NCBI GenBank assembly: GCA_025331565.1
Contig: JAFREQ010000040.1
Coordinates: forward strand, 2,001,501 to 2,065,500
DNA length: 64,000 bases
Source: Holacanthus passer
Lineage: Eukaryota; Chordata; Actinopteri; Pomacanthidae
Direction of reading: 5' to 3'
In this document: positions 13,401-26,897 of the stretch, one piece after another
Layout: each line of letters starts with the position of its first letter
Position numbering within the stretch: position 1 is the first letter of the stretch
Notes under the pieces: generated by a model
The model's input: only the letters and a program-made list of their open reading frames with translations
What the model was told of the DNA's origin: nothing
Database searches by the model: none
Position numbers and translations under genes: made by a program

Positions 13401-14879
13401 CACGCAAAGCTGCACCGATCAGCTTTTGGCCACTAGGGGTCAGAAAAAACAGTACGACAAGCAAACAGACACAAAAGTCTGACGTTGGCTATTATTGTCT
13501 TATAAAGCTGGTTTTGCTAACATGTTGGCGATTTGGCTTTCGCATAGAGAGACATTTAGGACCATTTAGGCAGGTAACATACATCAAGTTTATTATTATT
13601 ATTAAGTTTTTTTTTTTTAAATGAAAGCCTGTGGGCCTGGTTATTTTTTAAAAGTGAAATTCTGGATTAAAATCAATTGATTTAATTCAAACTGGCAGCA
13701 TTAGTTGATTTGAGATGAAGATGAAGTAAATTCAAACAATGCTTTTGCACTCTGACAAATTTGTGCTGTTCATCAACTACAAACTGTCTTGACCTTGTTG
13801 GCCTTTGTGGGAACAGGAAGACCCAAATGAGAGGATATTATCTGTGTCATACTTTCATTTTCACATAATCTCTATATAGCATAGCCCCACAAAAGAGATG
13901 CAGCATGGTGAGATATGAGTGAAAGGTATCAGCAGCATGCACCTACAGTATGTACTGTACGTTCCCTGGATCCACTGTGTTGCCTTATTGTCCAGATAAT
14001 AAGTCACAATGTCACCTCAAGCTTCCAGCTGTTTCACAGGGAGGCAAAAATGAATTCTGCTGTCCCACTTTCTAGTGTGAATTTTGGGGGGGGTGATGAG
14101 AGCAGCTCAGGCTGAACCATCAACCCCAATATCAAACCAAAGCAACAAGCTAAAAGAGGATTAAAAGCTCCATAAAGTTAATTCTCTGTAGCTTCACATC
14201 ACGTGTTATTTGATAAAGTGTTAATGCGACATGTTATTGTTCATAATTAGCTTTAACTAGAAAGCGCTCAAAGCCCCCGATCTTTAATGGCAGAAAATTT
14301 GATGAAATTAAAGTTCCACAACACAGCTAATTAAAGAGAAATGTTTGCAGGAGTCAGAAAAGTGTGACGGCTGAAAAATAAAGTCACACCAAATAAAGCT
14401 CTCCATAAAAATATATTCTCACACAACCATGTTTTCTTTCCTCAGACATGAAACAAATGCAGAGACATGTTAGAAGTGCCTGTCCAAAGGGGTCACCTGA
14501 CAGGTCATGTGACTATAAAATGGTTAAAAGTTAAAAATGAAAACAAGTGAAAATTAATTCCTGCCAACATTAACATCACTTACCCTCCATGTTTTACTTT
14601 ATGACCAACAAAGTTACTGTCACTAACATTGTCTCCTCCTTGTATTGTTTTTGCAGAATTTAATTGTGAACATTTTCCACTTCGTCTTCATTTCCTTTGT
14701 AATAACAATATCTGTTTTCAAAAAGACTGAACATTACAGAACAGAGACTCCCAGAAGATTCACACTGGCGGCGGCTCGGCCAGACAGATAATGGGATCTG
14801 CTGAGGACAACAGCCTCTTTCCATGAAGTTGTGTTGTTGTGAATTGTTCGGTGAGAGCACTTGTGTAAAGCACAATGCA

Positions 14880-15360
14880 TTCTTTTAATGACTGAACCGC
14901 GAGGCTGATTGCTCTGGTGTGAACGCAGACATCCCGGATGATAATGGTGATAATGAACTGGGGGCTTGCGGGGGACTGAGCTCGGCGCGCGCTTCACCGC
15001 GGCAGCCTGACATATGGCGGGAGATTTCCGTGCCTCCTCGACATTTGTTGACCTTGATTTGAGTCCGCCTGCCTCCCATACATAATTAGTACCTGTTAAT
15101 TCCTGCATTCCTCCCCAGTCATCTGAAGTCAGGTGCCAAAGTGAGAAGTGGCAAGTGCTTAACCAGCTTTGCCCTGTTCGAGCCGGCTGATGAGCGGCGG
15201 AGGGCTGGAGTCGACGGCGCTCTTGCTGACCGGCGAGCTGGCTGGTGGCTGTCCCGCTGACTCACTTAGCTGATCGATAGCTAATTCCCTTAAATAATCA
15301 AGGGGCCTCTGCAATGGGAATGTGGTGGGAGGTGTGATAATTGATTACTTTTGCTCTACA
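14880..15360. promoter_or_regulatory. candidate conserved non-coding/enhancer block
   Basis: GC-richer than its surroundings, with CpGs, and dense in homeodomain cores (TAATTAG, GTTAATTCC, GCTAATTCCC, GATAATTGATTA) and CAGGTG/CAGCTG-type E-boxes. It looks less like neutral AT-rich intergenic DNA. Judged by composition only. Confidence 0.2.
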
Positions 15361-16152
15361 TTTTCCCCAGTGAGTTCACTCGGTACGATACTCGGCCGCA
15401 TTTTTCATTGAGCTGTTCGCGAGATGCTGAGCTATGCGCCTTCCATACATCACATTTGGTTAGGACCAATATGAGGATATAATTCTCCTTTGCTAAGACA
15501 TTTACTTTGGTGCAAATCTTGCTGGGCCAACCTTCAAGCCCCTGTCTGACTTAGGCTCTTATACAGGAATACAGATCTGTTTGCTTTCTTCTATTACAAG
15601 CTTGTATTTATGACATTATACACTTAAAATATGGTAAAGGAGCCACATGCACCCTTACTAGTTTCCATGAAGCATCAGGATCAACATGGTTGGTCACACA
15701 TCCCAAAATCCCACAGACTGAATATATTAAAGGGGTCTGATAGCTCTCCTCGGAAAATAGACTGGAATAAAACAATTTTGTATGGAAGATGATGTTCAAG
15801 AAGCCGTAAAAAATCCATAAGTTCAGAGTATCAGGATGCAAAACACTGAACAAATATTGCATTGTGACCCCATTAATCCTGAAAGGAGGCAGGTTTTTCT
15901 TTTTCCTCACAAAATTACTCATTAATCTAAATCATTTTTGGGGGGTTTATTTTGCAAAGAAACACTGCTTAAAGATAGTTAAAAGATTTTTAAAAAAGCA
16001 ACATTTTTACAGCTGCTCAGATGTTGGGATCAGGACTCAGCTGCTGAGGAGTGGAGCGAAGATGAAGAGGACCAGAGGCGAATTTTTTGCCTGCCTTGCA
16101 GTTCTCATGCCTCAGATCTTCTATGTGTCAGCTTGCTTGTGTGTATGTTTAT

Positions 16153-16153
<1 letters not shown>

Positions 16154-16189
<36 letters not shown>
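16154..16189. repeat. (GT)n microsatellite
   Basis: About 18 uninterrupted GT units. Confidence 0.95.
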
Positions 16190-16190
<1 letters not shown>

Positions 16191-18794
16191 ATATACATCT
16201 ATGCTAGGAGGGCAGGAGTAGAGGGGAAAAGCAGAGAAATAACATTTTACTCTTGAAGAGACACTTTGACTGGCACAAACCATCTGTTGTTTTATTCCGT
16301 ATTCTGTTGCTTGTTTATCTGCCAGAACCACAAACATTGTCAGGAGGACGAGATATAAAAGAAGGAAAGTGCAAAAAGCACTGAGCCAGCAGCGAGTCAA
16401 CACGACTGACAACCGCAATCTCACGAGTGAGCTCACACTGATTCATTTCAAGGTGTAAATTAGTTGGTTTGGACACATTTTCGGGGGTGGGGGAGGATTA
16501 CAGTCTCTCCGGAGCCACGTCTGAAATGAGGAAGGTCGCTTTAATCTCCTATTTAATGTATTTTCACACTCGGTATCGGGTGATCAATCAGTGATGTGTT
16601 CGGTATAGATAAAAGTCTCGTTCATGCATCTGTCAACAAGGAAGTTATTGACGGAACAATCTCACCTCAGGGTCCATTTAGAGGCTGATCTTGGGTTTTT
16701 GTCATATCACATCATCTTTATCAGCGCATGGAGTTTTTGCCCAGTTGTTGGTTCAATGTTGCTCCTCATAACAACATTATGGAGATATAATACTACATTT
16801 TAATATACACAAAGGCATTTTAATAATCGCTGATGCTGAACTGTTGTAACAATCTGTAAGTTTTATAAATGTTCTTCAGGGAATTACAAGGTACTTTACA
16901 ATGTTATAATAGTTGCCTGTAAAATAATTTTGCAGCTATTTGTCGGGTGCTTTGTTCATTTGTTCATTCATTTTTGGTTTTGTAACTTGTGAATCCTGCA
17001 AACAAACAAAACCTCTATTCACTATTTCTCACCAAAACCCACTGTGCATCCTTGAGGTCTAACAAATGTTCTTCATGAAATGTTTGCAAAGTTGATTTTT
17101 AAAATATGGTATCTTGTGTATTATTTGTCAAACATCCATGTTTCCTAGTTAGCAGTCTTTGTTGTTGTTGTTGTTGTTATCACAGCCACCAACTGTGATA
17201 CAGCATGAAAACAACAGCAGGATGTGAATCACGCTTCCTGAAAATCGGGGACCAGCTCCTAAAAATATTGCTCCATAGGGCTATAGCCTCTGTTTCTGTT
17301 TTTATGACGTTATAGGAGATTCTAATGGAGATGTAGGTTTAAATTTCCATTTTATCTTTCAGGGAGTAAGTCAGCTAATAAGTTTAGATTAGCTGTTCAT
17401 TAAATTGATTATCAATGACACCTCCATCTTCTGATTAATGACTAATATGAGCAAATGCATTAAAACAGCTAATAATGGACCTGGAGATGAGATTATTTTA
17501 TTAACTACTTTCTACAAGGTCAAGAATGAAATTTGAATCTTAATTATACCACAAATCTGAATGTAATGACCAAAATCTATATATCACCTACACAATGAGA
17601 TCTAATCTGCTGCTTTTTTAAGTTAAAAGTGGAGCTGGACAGATTTGAATTTTACGTGCAGTATTCCCTTTATACAGTTTCAGATTAACTCAAGAATAGG
17701 TTGGACAAGAATTGGTCTTGATTGACTCTCCTCAATGTAGAATTTCCTCTAATCAGGCCGTTTTGCAGCATTTGAGCTGGAAAGACTCCAGAACAGCAGG
17801 TTTGCCCCCGTTTAAACAGACGGAGCCGCCGCTGTCGGCCGGTAACCATCCTGCCTGTGAACAGCTTCCCTTAAAATCCATCCACTTTAATCTTGCATTA
17901 ATTCATTTGCCTTTGTTAATTAGCATTTCACTTGCTGACTTTCTGACTCCACATATTAACATATTCTTTAACATTGTACTCATTTGTTTCAGCTGTAGAG
18001 TAAACGGCCAAACAACAAATAATAATGGCCAAGTTAAACTGGTATTTCCTGTTCGGATCAATTAAACAAGCAGTGGGCGCTTGACTTATAATTGAAAGTA
18101 CATATAGTGACCGTGTCGAGCACATACTTAAATCCAGGTCATCGCAGTTACAGTCAAAAGCCTCCACCCTGACCACGCTGTGCTGTTGTCATGTCAGACA
18201 ACCAGCTGTTTCCTCCAGTCTCCCTCACATAATCCTCCATAAACAGTCCTCCATATTGTTGGCTCGCTGTGAATCTGAGCTTTTCATTGAGGGAAATCCA
18301 AGCAATAATGATGTAAATATTAGACATTTAGACCCACCTTGCAAACATCTGTCCACACAACACTTGGATTACGCTGCACAAGCTGTTCAGAGCTCGACAG
18401 ACAATATTCTGCCTTTTTTTTTTTTCCAGAGCTGTAAATAAACAGCTCTGCTAAAAAGCACAAGAGGCGGAAGAGCTCGGGTGGTTTTTCATTGTAGGGT
18501 CACACTTTATTTGTACAGGCCAGTATTAATAAACTGCTTGGTTCGACCTGGATCAACAGATTTTATTTTTGTCACTTGGGAGAAACATGGCATAAACACA
18601 ACACTGACATATTATCACAACATCAGCATTCATTATGGATCAAGTTTCCGGGGTCCTGGCAAAGGTTAAGTCCAGTATTCTCTCTTTTTTTTTCAGATTT
18701 GTTTTTTGGCCTCTTCCAATTCTTAAGGGAAAAATCTGGCTCTTTGCCTGCTAAAAGCTTCACTCTGTTCATCCAGTCCTCCCACGAATCGTCC

Positions 18795-18819
18795 ATTTAT
18801 TTATTTATTTATTTATTTT
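18795..18819. repeat. (TTTA)n microsatellite
   Basis: About six ATTT/TTTA units. Confidence 0.9.
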
Positions 18820-21800
18820 TGTGACACTCAGAACAACCTTCAAATGGAAAATTCATGTCAGTGTAGAAAAAATCTGTAAATTCAATTTTGTGGCTATTTC
18901 ACAAATTTTCCATTAACATCAACATAGCTGCTGTGGTACGATTTTGGTTTAGCAGCTTGTCGCTCGCTTTGTTTGGGGTTGGGCAGGATTCATACAGTGG
19001 ATTTAATCTTTTTTCACTGCTGAAGTCAAAAAAAAACTGAGCATTGAGAGTCAACCAAAACATTGAAGTTGCAGGAGTAAAACCAGAATGATAAGCTGAA
19101 AGTCTGCTGAGGGGAAAATGTAGAGTCGGGTGATAATTAGCTGTCAACTCATGAGTGAGCCTGAGTGTATGGATGCAGTTTATCAATATACTGGCTGTTT
19201 CATTCATCCTTTACAAGCTGTATGACCGGTAACATCCAGTCTTCTCCATGTCGGCTGATGGACATTTCTCATTATACACTCATGCCAAAGCGGCTCCCTC
19301 CACCATCCCAACCTCTTCCTTACATGTTATATTTACACATTTTTTTAATGTTAAAGCAAGAATACAACATTTTAGGAAAAATGCCTATTCCCTCATGGCT
19401 GTACAATAGATATGAAGTTACAGACAGCAGCTTTAAGTCTTGATATCTCTTTCTTCCCGTCACAACTGCAGCCAGATGCCACTCTGACTCTCATGTCGTT
19501 CCAGGTCCAGACGTTCCCTCCTGTCCTGCCATTTCCACCACCTGAGCTTCTCCACACACTCATTCACCTGCAGCCCATTTCCCGTAATCAGTTTTATATA
19601 CAGGTTCACTTCCACTAGTGCTTGACCACGTCGTCTAGTTTGCATCCGCCCCGGCCTTCCAGCCCTCTCTCATCTGCCCTGTTTCCCTGGTTGATCATTC
19701 ATCATTCAGTTTGCCTTCTCTGACTGATTTACTGGTTTTAACCCTTTTGATTAAAACGTCCAACAACTTTGACTCTGACTGTCTTTGTCTTTCTGGCTGT
19801 CCGTTCTGTGCCGCAGTTGTTACAAATCCGCACAAAGAACAACACATGATGAGCTATTTCTTTGCCGGGAGCAGTGACTTCTTGTGCTTTAATTGCCGAG
19901 AGTCCAACCTCCTGGCAGAAACATTCCTTGGATTCCTTTCAAGCCGATGTTATGTCACTAATGAACATGTACCGCATTCAGAAACCTGAAAGACTTGCAG
20001 TGCGACTCCTAATTTGCAGACTTGCACTTTTCTCCAAGCACTTAAACAAAGAACTTCTCGTTCTCGTCGGTTACATCTGGTCTCTGCGGGCCGACTCGCT
20101 TCGCATCAGCTCACGTCTCTCAAAGCAACTGGAATAAAGCCAAGTGACCTAGTCTGCAACAAGCTGGCAGCCGCCTTCAACGTTTAGTCTGAAACCTGCT
20201 TCTTCTAACCTCTGGCGTTATAATTGTGTATAATAACATTCCATTAAATGAAACCTGGACCAACCCGTCCTGAAAGCAGGTAAAACTAATGTAATGATGT
20301 TCACGCAGACCAAAAAGAAGACACATTGTTCCCTATTATTATCCCTTTTTATGCCTGATTGATTATAGGGGTTTGATGAAAGCATTAAGTCATTATCTTT
20401 GGCTGCAGGGCTTTATTACAGCTTTATACTGAATTGAAAGCGCAGTTATCGCTGCACCTTCATGCAGGAGTTGGCTCGCTGTCTCTCTCCTTGTAGAACA
20501 GCCATTGGTGGTTTGATTTTTTAAGTCCGTTCTTGGCTCGCTTTCTGTCATATCTTTGGAATTATACTCGTCCAAAATCTGGTTACTGCTACACTCGCAG
20601 GACTTGTTATCTGTTTGCCTTAAGTTCATGCACAGTTGGATGAAAGGGCTTTAAAAGATTTGGACCTCGCTACAAATTTAACTGCTGGATCGACATGCGT
20701 CACTTGGAGGATTTAAAAACCCTCACGAGTGCCTTGAGGAAGATTTCTCAAGTGTTTATGCTTTTTCATGTAATTGTTTAATTTCTCCTCTTTAATGTAT
20801 TGATTTATGTCTTAACCGTAATTTTTTTTCAGTTCCCTCAATGGCAGAGAGATCCAGGGCTTCGCTTCAAACACTCCCAATTAATGCAAACGTCCTTCAT
20901 GTTTACCTGTTGTCTTGATAAGATCAGTATAAAGTTTACGTCCGCAGCACTGATTCCATCAATGCAGCAACAGTCTCAACAAAATGCCTGCACCGGTTGT
21001 TTGTGCAAATGACATTTGTGTTTATTTTCTAGTGATAAAGCTACACAGAGAGAAGAGGCCAGGGTTTATGAATGGGTCAACAAAACATTGCACTTGGCAC
21101 AGTTGTCATTTCCTACCAACATTCAACATTGGTTTCCTCTAACCTTGACCACCATCACACCCTAAGACCCTGCACATCAATAATAAACCCACACAGGTGA
21201 CTTGAATTTGGAATCTTCAATTTTCAAAGGCACGGACAAATGATGTCGTCCTGCCAATAGAGGTTTCAGATCAGAAACATTAGCTGCATTTGTCGCACTC
21301 ACCACTTTAATTCCTGTCGTTCAGCCTTGATCAGCGTCAGTGAAATTCAACACTTCCTGCACAGTTGTCACAGGAAAATAAAGAGAATCTGCAGGAAGCG
21401 CTGAGTTTCATTAGGTGGAGGAGAGAGAGTGAAATTTATTAGTGAATGAAACTAGTATATCAGTTAAAAAGAGGAAGCAGCAGAGAGACGAATGTGTCAT
21501 AGCTCTTTTGCTGTATTGGCGGATTAATGCTGTGGAAATGTACATCACACTAAATTCACCATGTGAGCTGTTGCACTAAGCTACAGGTAATTTCTCCCCC
21601 CTCCGTGTTTTTTCTTTCATTAACGGCCATTTGTTCATGTTGGACACGGCATGCTGGCTCATACTTCAGGATTTTAACACCAGCTTCCCAGAAATATTTA
21701 CTGTATTTAAACTCAGTGGTTGCTTAATGTCAGTGGGGCTTAGTGGAGTAAAGGCTAAGTGAAAGTCAAACTATTCTTTACTTGGCAACAGCGCCTGGAG

Positions 21801-22321
21801 GGTGTGTTGTCCAAAAAGGTATCATGCTTTGAATACCACTGTCATGTTCCACAAGGCATCTTAGTTTGCATAACTGAAAGCAAAAAACCTGCTTATTTCA
21901 CACAGGGCTCGTCAGTATTCATTGCCCGTCTATGCAAATATCACTCCCACGTCTCATCTGTGTATTCGCAAACCTTTCATATTTGTTTATCTTTCCCAGA
22001 ACGGGCTCCGTCAGAGGAGGACGCTGACCTTTCAGATCCACTCTGGTGACCCAACGGCAGCGGCAACCGGCGTGGAAAGATCCCTGACAGACAATACCCT
22101 GTCAGACACATGGGTAATGTATAAGCTGCAGAGAGCGAGCGACCTGTGCAACGAGGCGGCGACGGAGGGAGAATGTTAACCTGCTGTTTGGCCTCGTTTC
22201 TCACTCTCTCTGTCATATCCTATTGAGTTAGCTTTTAAATACACCCCAGGAATCTTTTTAATGTCACAACACTGTGAGCTGTAGGTGTACTTTTAAAATG
22301 CAAAACAATACCTTCAACCCC

Positions 22322-22328
<7 letters not shown>

Positions 22329-22356
<28 letters not shown>
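22329..22356. repeat. (AC)n microsatellite
   Basis: About 14 uninterrupted AC units. Confidence 0.95.
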
Positions 22357-23794
22357 TCATACAGTATGCTAGTTTACCATATTTTGGGAATATTATACTC
22401 ACTTAGTTAATTCCCTGTGGGTTCAGCCTAAACTTAGTTTGCCCAATTAGGAAAGAATCCAGTCTGGATCGTTGTAAATGCACCTGACACAAAAATTGGC
22501 AAGACAAGTTTTATGCCTCAAGGATTCATCATCATTATTCTCACTGTTTTATTATTGTAGCATAAATTTCTATATCTATCTATAAATTTGTTGGCAATCT
22601 CTTATTTTCTCTTATTTTCTGTTTCATACGGATTAAAAAAACATGAGGTGTAATTAGTGAGGTTTTAAGGTGGTGGGAAGTTAATTTCCTCCTGGCTCCA
22701 GCTCTATTTCACTTGTCGACATGAGAGTCAGTCTTCTTTTGAACTTCTGGTTGTTTTCACAGTGTTTGTGATGCTTGTTGAGACAATCATTGGTAATAAT
22801 GCACTTAAATGTGGGAATATTTAAGTCTCTCTGTTATTCTGTAATTTATTTATTGAACCTTTAATTAAATCAAAACTCACTAGCTAAACTAAAGGTTCAA
22901 GGAAAACATGAGAATGTTGTGTGTTTATGAGTAGTACAAAAACTGATAATTATTTGAGCATCTCATTTAAAAAAATTTTGAGATTTGAAATTCTCAGTGT
23001 TTTCCTTCTGTGTCACAAATTCACCCAATGAAGACGTAAACACATCAGTATTTCAGAGCGTTCAGGCTCCGTAGCTGTTCAGGTGTGTTGAACGTGTTGT
23101 CAAACTCAAGTTCAAGCTGTTCCTTCTTTCACCAGACTCCGTCTCTGCGGATTCGTCGGGCAGGTTTGGCAACAGAGGCTGAAACAGCAGCTGCAACATC
23201 AGCCTCCATATGCCACCGCTTCCCACCATTCCTCCCAGTTATTGAGTCAAACCTGGGAATTTGAGGTCTACCAGGACAAGCTGATGATTTATTCCAAAAG
23301 CTTTTTTCCATCATATGTTCATTAAGTTCAATGTGGCTTATCATTGAGAAGAAAAGAATTGAAATAAATTTCTTTGATCTTGAGTCATGTCAGAGACTAT
23401 TTTCATTCTGGAAATAACGTCATTACACAACATCATTAAAGACATTAAAGTCAAGCTCAAATTTAAATTCTCCTCACTTCTTATGGAAATAAAAACTCAG
23501 ATGATGTTGTTGCAGACATTGTGCATATTTTCCCACTTTTCAAAACACACTTCTTGGACATATTTCTGGAAACGGCATCTAAGCTTCGGAGTCTCTGGGG
23601 GTCATTTCCCATGGCGGCGGCTGACTGACAGTCGAGGGCCGGCTAATGTTTCCAGGAGAAGCGCTGTCAACTTCCGCGGTGCGCTTCTGACTGGAGCATG
23701 TCGTATCCCTGCACAGCCTGCTAATGTTGATACAAGACATTATTCCCTCTTTCGACGAACCCTCGTGGCGTCGGTTATGTACTGTTAGAAATTT

Positions 23795-24135
23795 AAAGGG
23801 GTAATTCAACATTTTGGGAAATGCACTCCAGTAACTTCCTACCTACACCTGCTCCTGGCCATGAAATAGTCCTGACCCCATGAAGGAGCTTTTGTTTTAA
23901 CACTTTGGGCTTTGCATGGATTGAACAAACAAGATATAACATGTTAATTAGTGAGCTTTATAGACAGGTTGATTTTCTTACCTTTGCATAAAGCCAGACT
24001 TGCTGCTTCACACTTTTTCCAGCCTTTGTGCTAAGCTAACATAACTGGTTGTGAGAGTGGTATGAAAAAAGAAATATTAAAAGACCCTTTGGCCAGAAAC
24101 TGAATAGTGCATATCCCAAAATTTTGGAGCTATTC
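23795..24135. repeat. teleost dispersed repeat (CAACATTTTGGGAAAT type)
   Basis: Contains GTAATTCAACATTTTGGGAA and GCATAAAGCCAGACTTG, GTGCTAAGCTAAC, a pattern I recognise from many fish introns. A related, shorter member lies at 29135-29300 (GACATTTTCCACTTATTCGC, GATGAGAAGATCAATACC). Confidence 0.45.
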
Positions 24136-24137
24136 CT

Positions 24138-24298
24138 TTAACCCATAAGAGCCCAGACCCATTTCATAGCTTTCTGGAAAATTATGGGGGATATACCACA
24201 GACCAAATGTTTGTTCCAAACATTCTTGGGGAAGTCATTTCACACCACCGTCACACCAGGATGTTTAGTGTATGTCGCTTAGGGACTTAATGAGTTAA
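24138..24298. mobile_element. short TIR-bearing MITE-like repeat
   Basis: Starts TTAACCCATAAGAGCCC and ends GACTTAATGAGTTAA, an imperfect inverted repeat. About 160 bp, non-coding; of the kind of TTAACCCAT-ended repeats frequent in fish. Confidence 0.45.
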
Positions 24299-24769
24299 GG
24301 TCAAGCATAAAGCTGAATAAGGAAGAGTTTCATTCAAAGTGTTTGTTACACATGTGTGGGTTAATATATTTGCCGCTGTACGTCCACCTGGAAAGCAGAA
24401 GCAGTTGTAGTGATTTCAAACGATCAGACATCATGTCAAACCTCACATCAGCAGCAGGTGGTCCTGTAATCAGAGCGCGGCTTATTAACTGCCTGCGCGG
24501 CTGCTGGAACTGAAGTGATATTGTGAACTATTTTTAGTGCCCGCCCACGCAGATATTGCACCAACGCTTCGAAGCAAAAACACAGTACATAGATGCTTTC
24601 ACTGGCTAAATATGCAACCTGGCTGTCTGTCCTCTCACCTTTGGCTTCCACCTCGACGTAAAGGCCTGACTGTTATTAAAAATCACAGGATTCCAGCACA
24701 ATGCACTGTTGACCGTTCATCTGATAAAGAGACAGTGATTTGGGTTATTACAACAGGCTAATCTTAGAG

Positions 24770-25010
24770 GTTAAACTCATTTCCAGCCGGTTACGGCTCG
24801 AAGAAAATGAATTTGAATTTAGCCAATAATAAACTTGACATAGCCTCAATTTAGATAGCAATCGTTTAATTTCATTGGAATTAATTTGGCTCGGCAGGAA
24901 GTGTAAATTAACCTGCCAATACCCCCCGATGAAATATGTACATTCTTTAGTAAGGACTTGGCGTCAGTTAATTGATTTCAGCAGCCTGCCAAACAATCAC
25001 ATCCTAAATT
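24770..25010. promoter_or_regulatory. candidate homeodomain-rich regulatory block
   Basis: Repeated AATTAA/TTAATT cores (GGAATTAATTTGGC, GTAAATTAACC, CAGTTAATTGATTTC) within 240 bp, with CCAATAAT. No repeat signature. Composition-based only. Confidence 0.18.
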
Positions 25011-26897
25011 GTTGTGCTTAATTAAAACAGGCACAATCCCTCCACAGAGCACGTTTTTGTAATGAATGAACGAAACCCTCTGTGCAAATATGTTCTTGAT
25101 ACTGAATAAGCAGAGTGTGTGGGCCCGGATCTGCATGTTTGCGTGTGTGTTTAATGAATAAAAGAAGCATTTTTTTGTGAGAACACCTCGAATAACGTGG
25201 GAGGAGAACTCAAACATTCAGACATTTCTGAGGGTTTGGACATTTATTAAGGCATCATCAAGTCTCATTACATCTTACAAGCAGTGGTAGCCGACGTAGA
25301 AGTGTCCCATTATCCATCTGCCCTGCATTATTTCTGCAGTAATCACTGAGATTCTTTAACACTGCGACACAAAACTCCTCTCTCTCAGTCAGACAAAACG
25401 CCTCTCGCGCTGATTGATGTCTGAAATTAGAGCGAGGAAGGAAGCAGGCGCGCCGCTCCTGCTGCCGAACCATCTAACCACACCAAAAAAATCACACATC
25501 TCCGAGTTACTGTTGGCTGTTTAGGCCGAGCTGAGGCACATATCAATCATAATAAGGACGCATATTGATCGAGTGTGGGCTTTACTCAGGTAATGATGAG
25601 TGAAAGCATCCAGGGAGCTGGAAGATGTGTTTTCTGGATAGATTTACTTCATGTATACAGTTATAAAAGTGTTTTTACATAGAAAAGTAAGAAAGTTTAG
25701 AAATGAGCAATTATGAAATATTGTTAGATTTTATCATATAAAGGCATTAAAAAGTTGAGAGAGTGTAGTTCATCCCTGCCTATTCCCTCCGTGTCTCAGT
25801 CAAAAAAAGCGACACTTTCCTTGCTGAAGGTTGTCACTCAAAGTTAAAGCAAACTCAGGAGAAGAATAACAATAAAAAAAAATAAAGTTTTTAAAAAATT
25901 CTGCATCAGGTATGTTCTAATTTTGCTCGAAGGCACGCAGCAGGTACAAGCTACGCAACTCTCCAAGGTGCACACTGTCACTACGAGAAACTCAAGTCTC
26001 TGTTTGGACACCTGGAGGTCAGAAGATTTAAGTAGTGTATTACGATGATATAGTTGTTGCTATTGAATAGTGCTAAGACCAAATACACGACTCCCTTCCT
26101 GAATAACAAAACCTCAGTCTATGAATAACAAAACAGCACCCAGCCTCCCTCCACCTCCCTCGCTGGCGTAGAAAAACAAACTCAAGTCTTTGGTTTGACG
26201 GTTCAATTCTCAGACTGCCGGTTGTTGAATATCTGAAAGCACGGTTCAGATTTAACCTCTTATTGCCTCATGTCATAACAGCAGGTGACTGCTGATGTGG
26301 ATAATGTTATTGTTCATCATGGCTTCTGATTTTTGGTGCTGAGGCCTCAAAGGGCCGGTTGTGTCATCAGTTATTTAGGCTGCAGAACAACAGGACTTTT
26401 TTTCATTTCCAAATGTTTTGCATGAGCAGGAGTCTGGTTTCTTCTTTTTAGCTGATTTAATTACTGTATATGCAAATCTTTTTTGTATTTAACAGCATCC
26501 TGTGGTTCCTATTCACACAAAATTAACTAAAATTAAACCAAAAAGTAAAACAAATATTCATTTTTTTTCATCCTTCATTGATTGCAAAGCATATTCTTCA
26601 TTAAGAAAGACTTCATTTGATTCCCTTTGGCAACATACATAAATGGCTGACAGTTAATTTTTGGCTGTGTACTTAAGATAGATTGCCTTCAGCGACCCCT
26701 CAATTTCAATGCAATAAATCTACTCAGCACGATGCATAATCTAACATAAGTACCATTTGTAGTATCTGACAACAGACCTTTACAAACCCATTTGGAATTT
26801 CCATCCACAAACGCCACTTTCACACAGTCTTATTTGCAAAACTCCACATCACAGGTTGTCGATCAAGTGCCAATAAGAATAATTGGCAGACTTCTTT

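Larger units (their letters stand above)
9241..23794. other. no defensible gene; unique intergenic or intronic DNA
   Basis: Apart from the repeats listed separately, no exon with a recognisable domain or paired splice sites was identified. A CpG-dense patch at 13165-13235 opens a short hydrophobic frame (see findings). The 193-residue minus frame at 9472-10053 has no recognisable features. Confidence 0.5.

Noticed and set aside
20830..20870. Possible anoctamin exon: FPQWQRDPGL after a T-rich tract and CAG
   Set aside because: It resembles an anoctamin PQWENDW-type string for only a few residues and diverges at once; no supporting neighbours.
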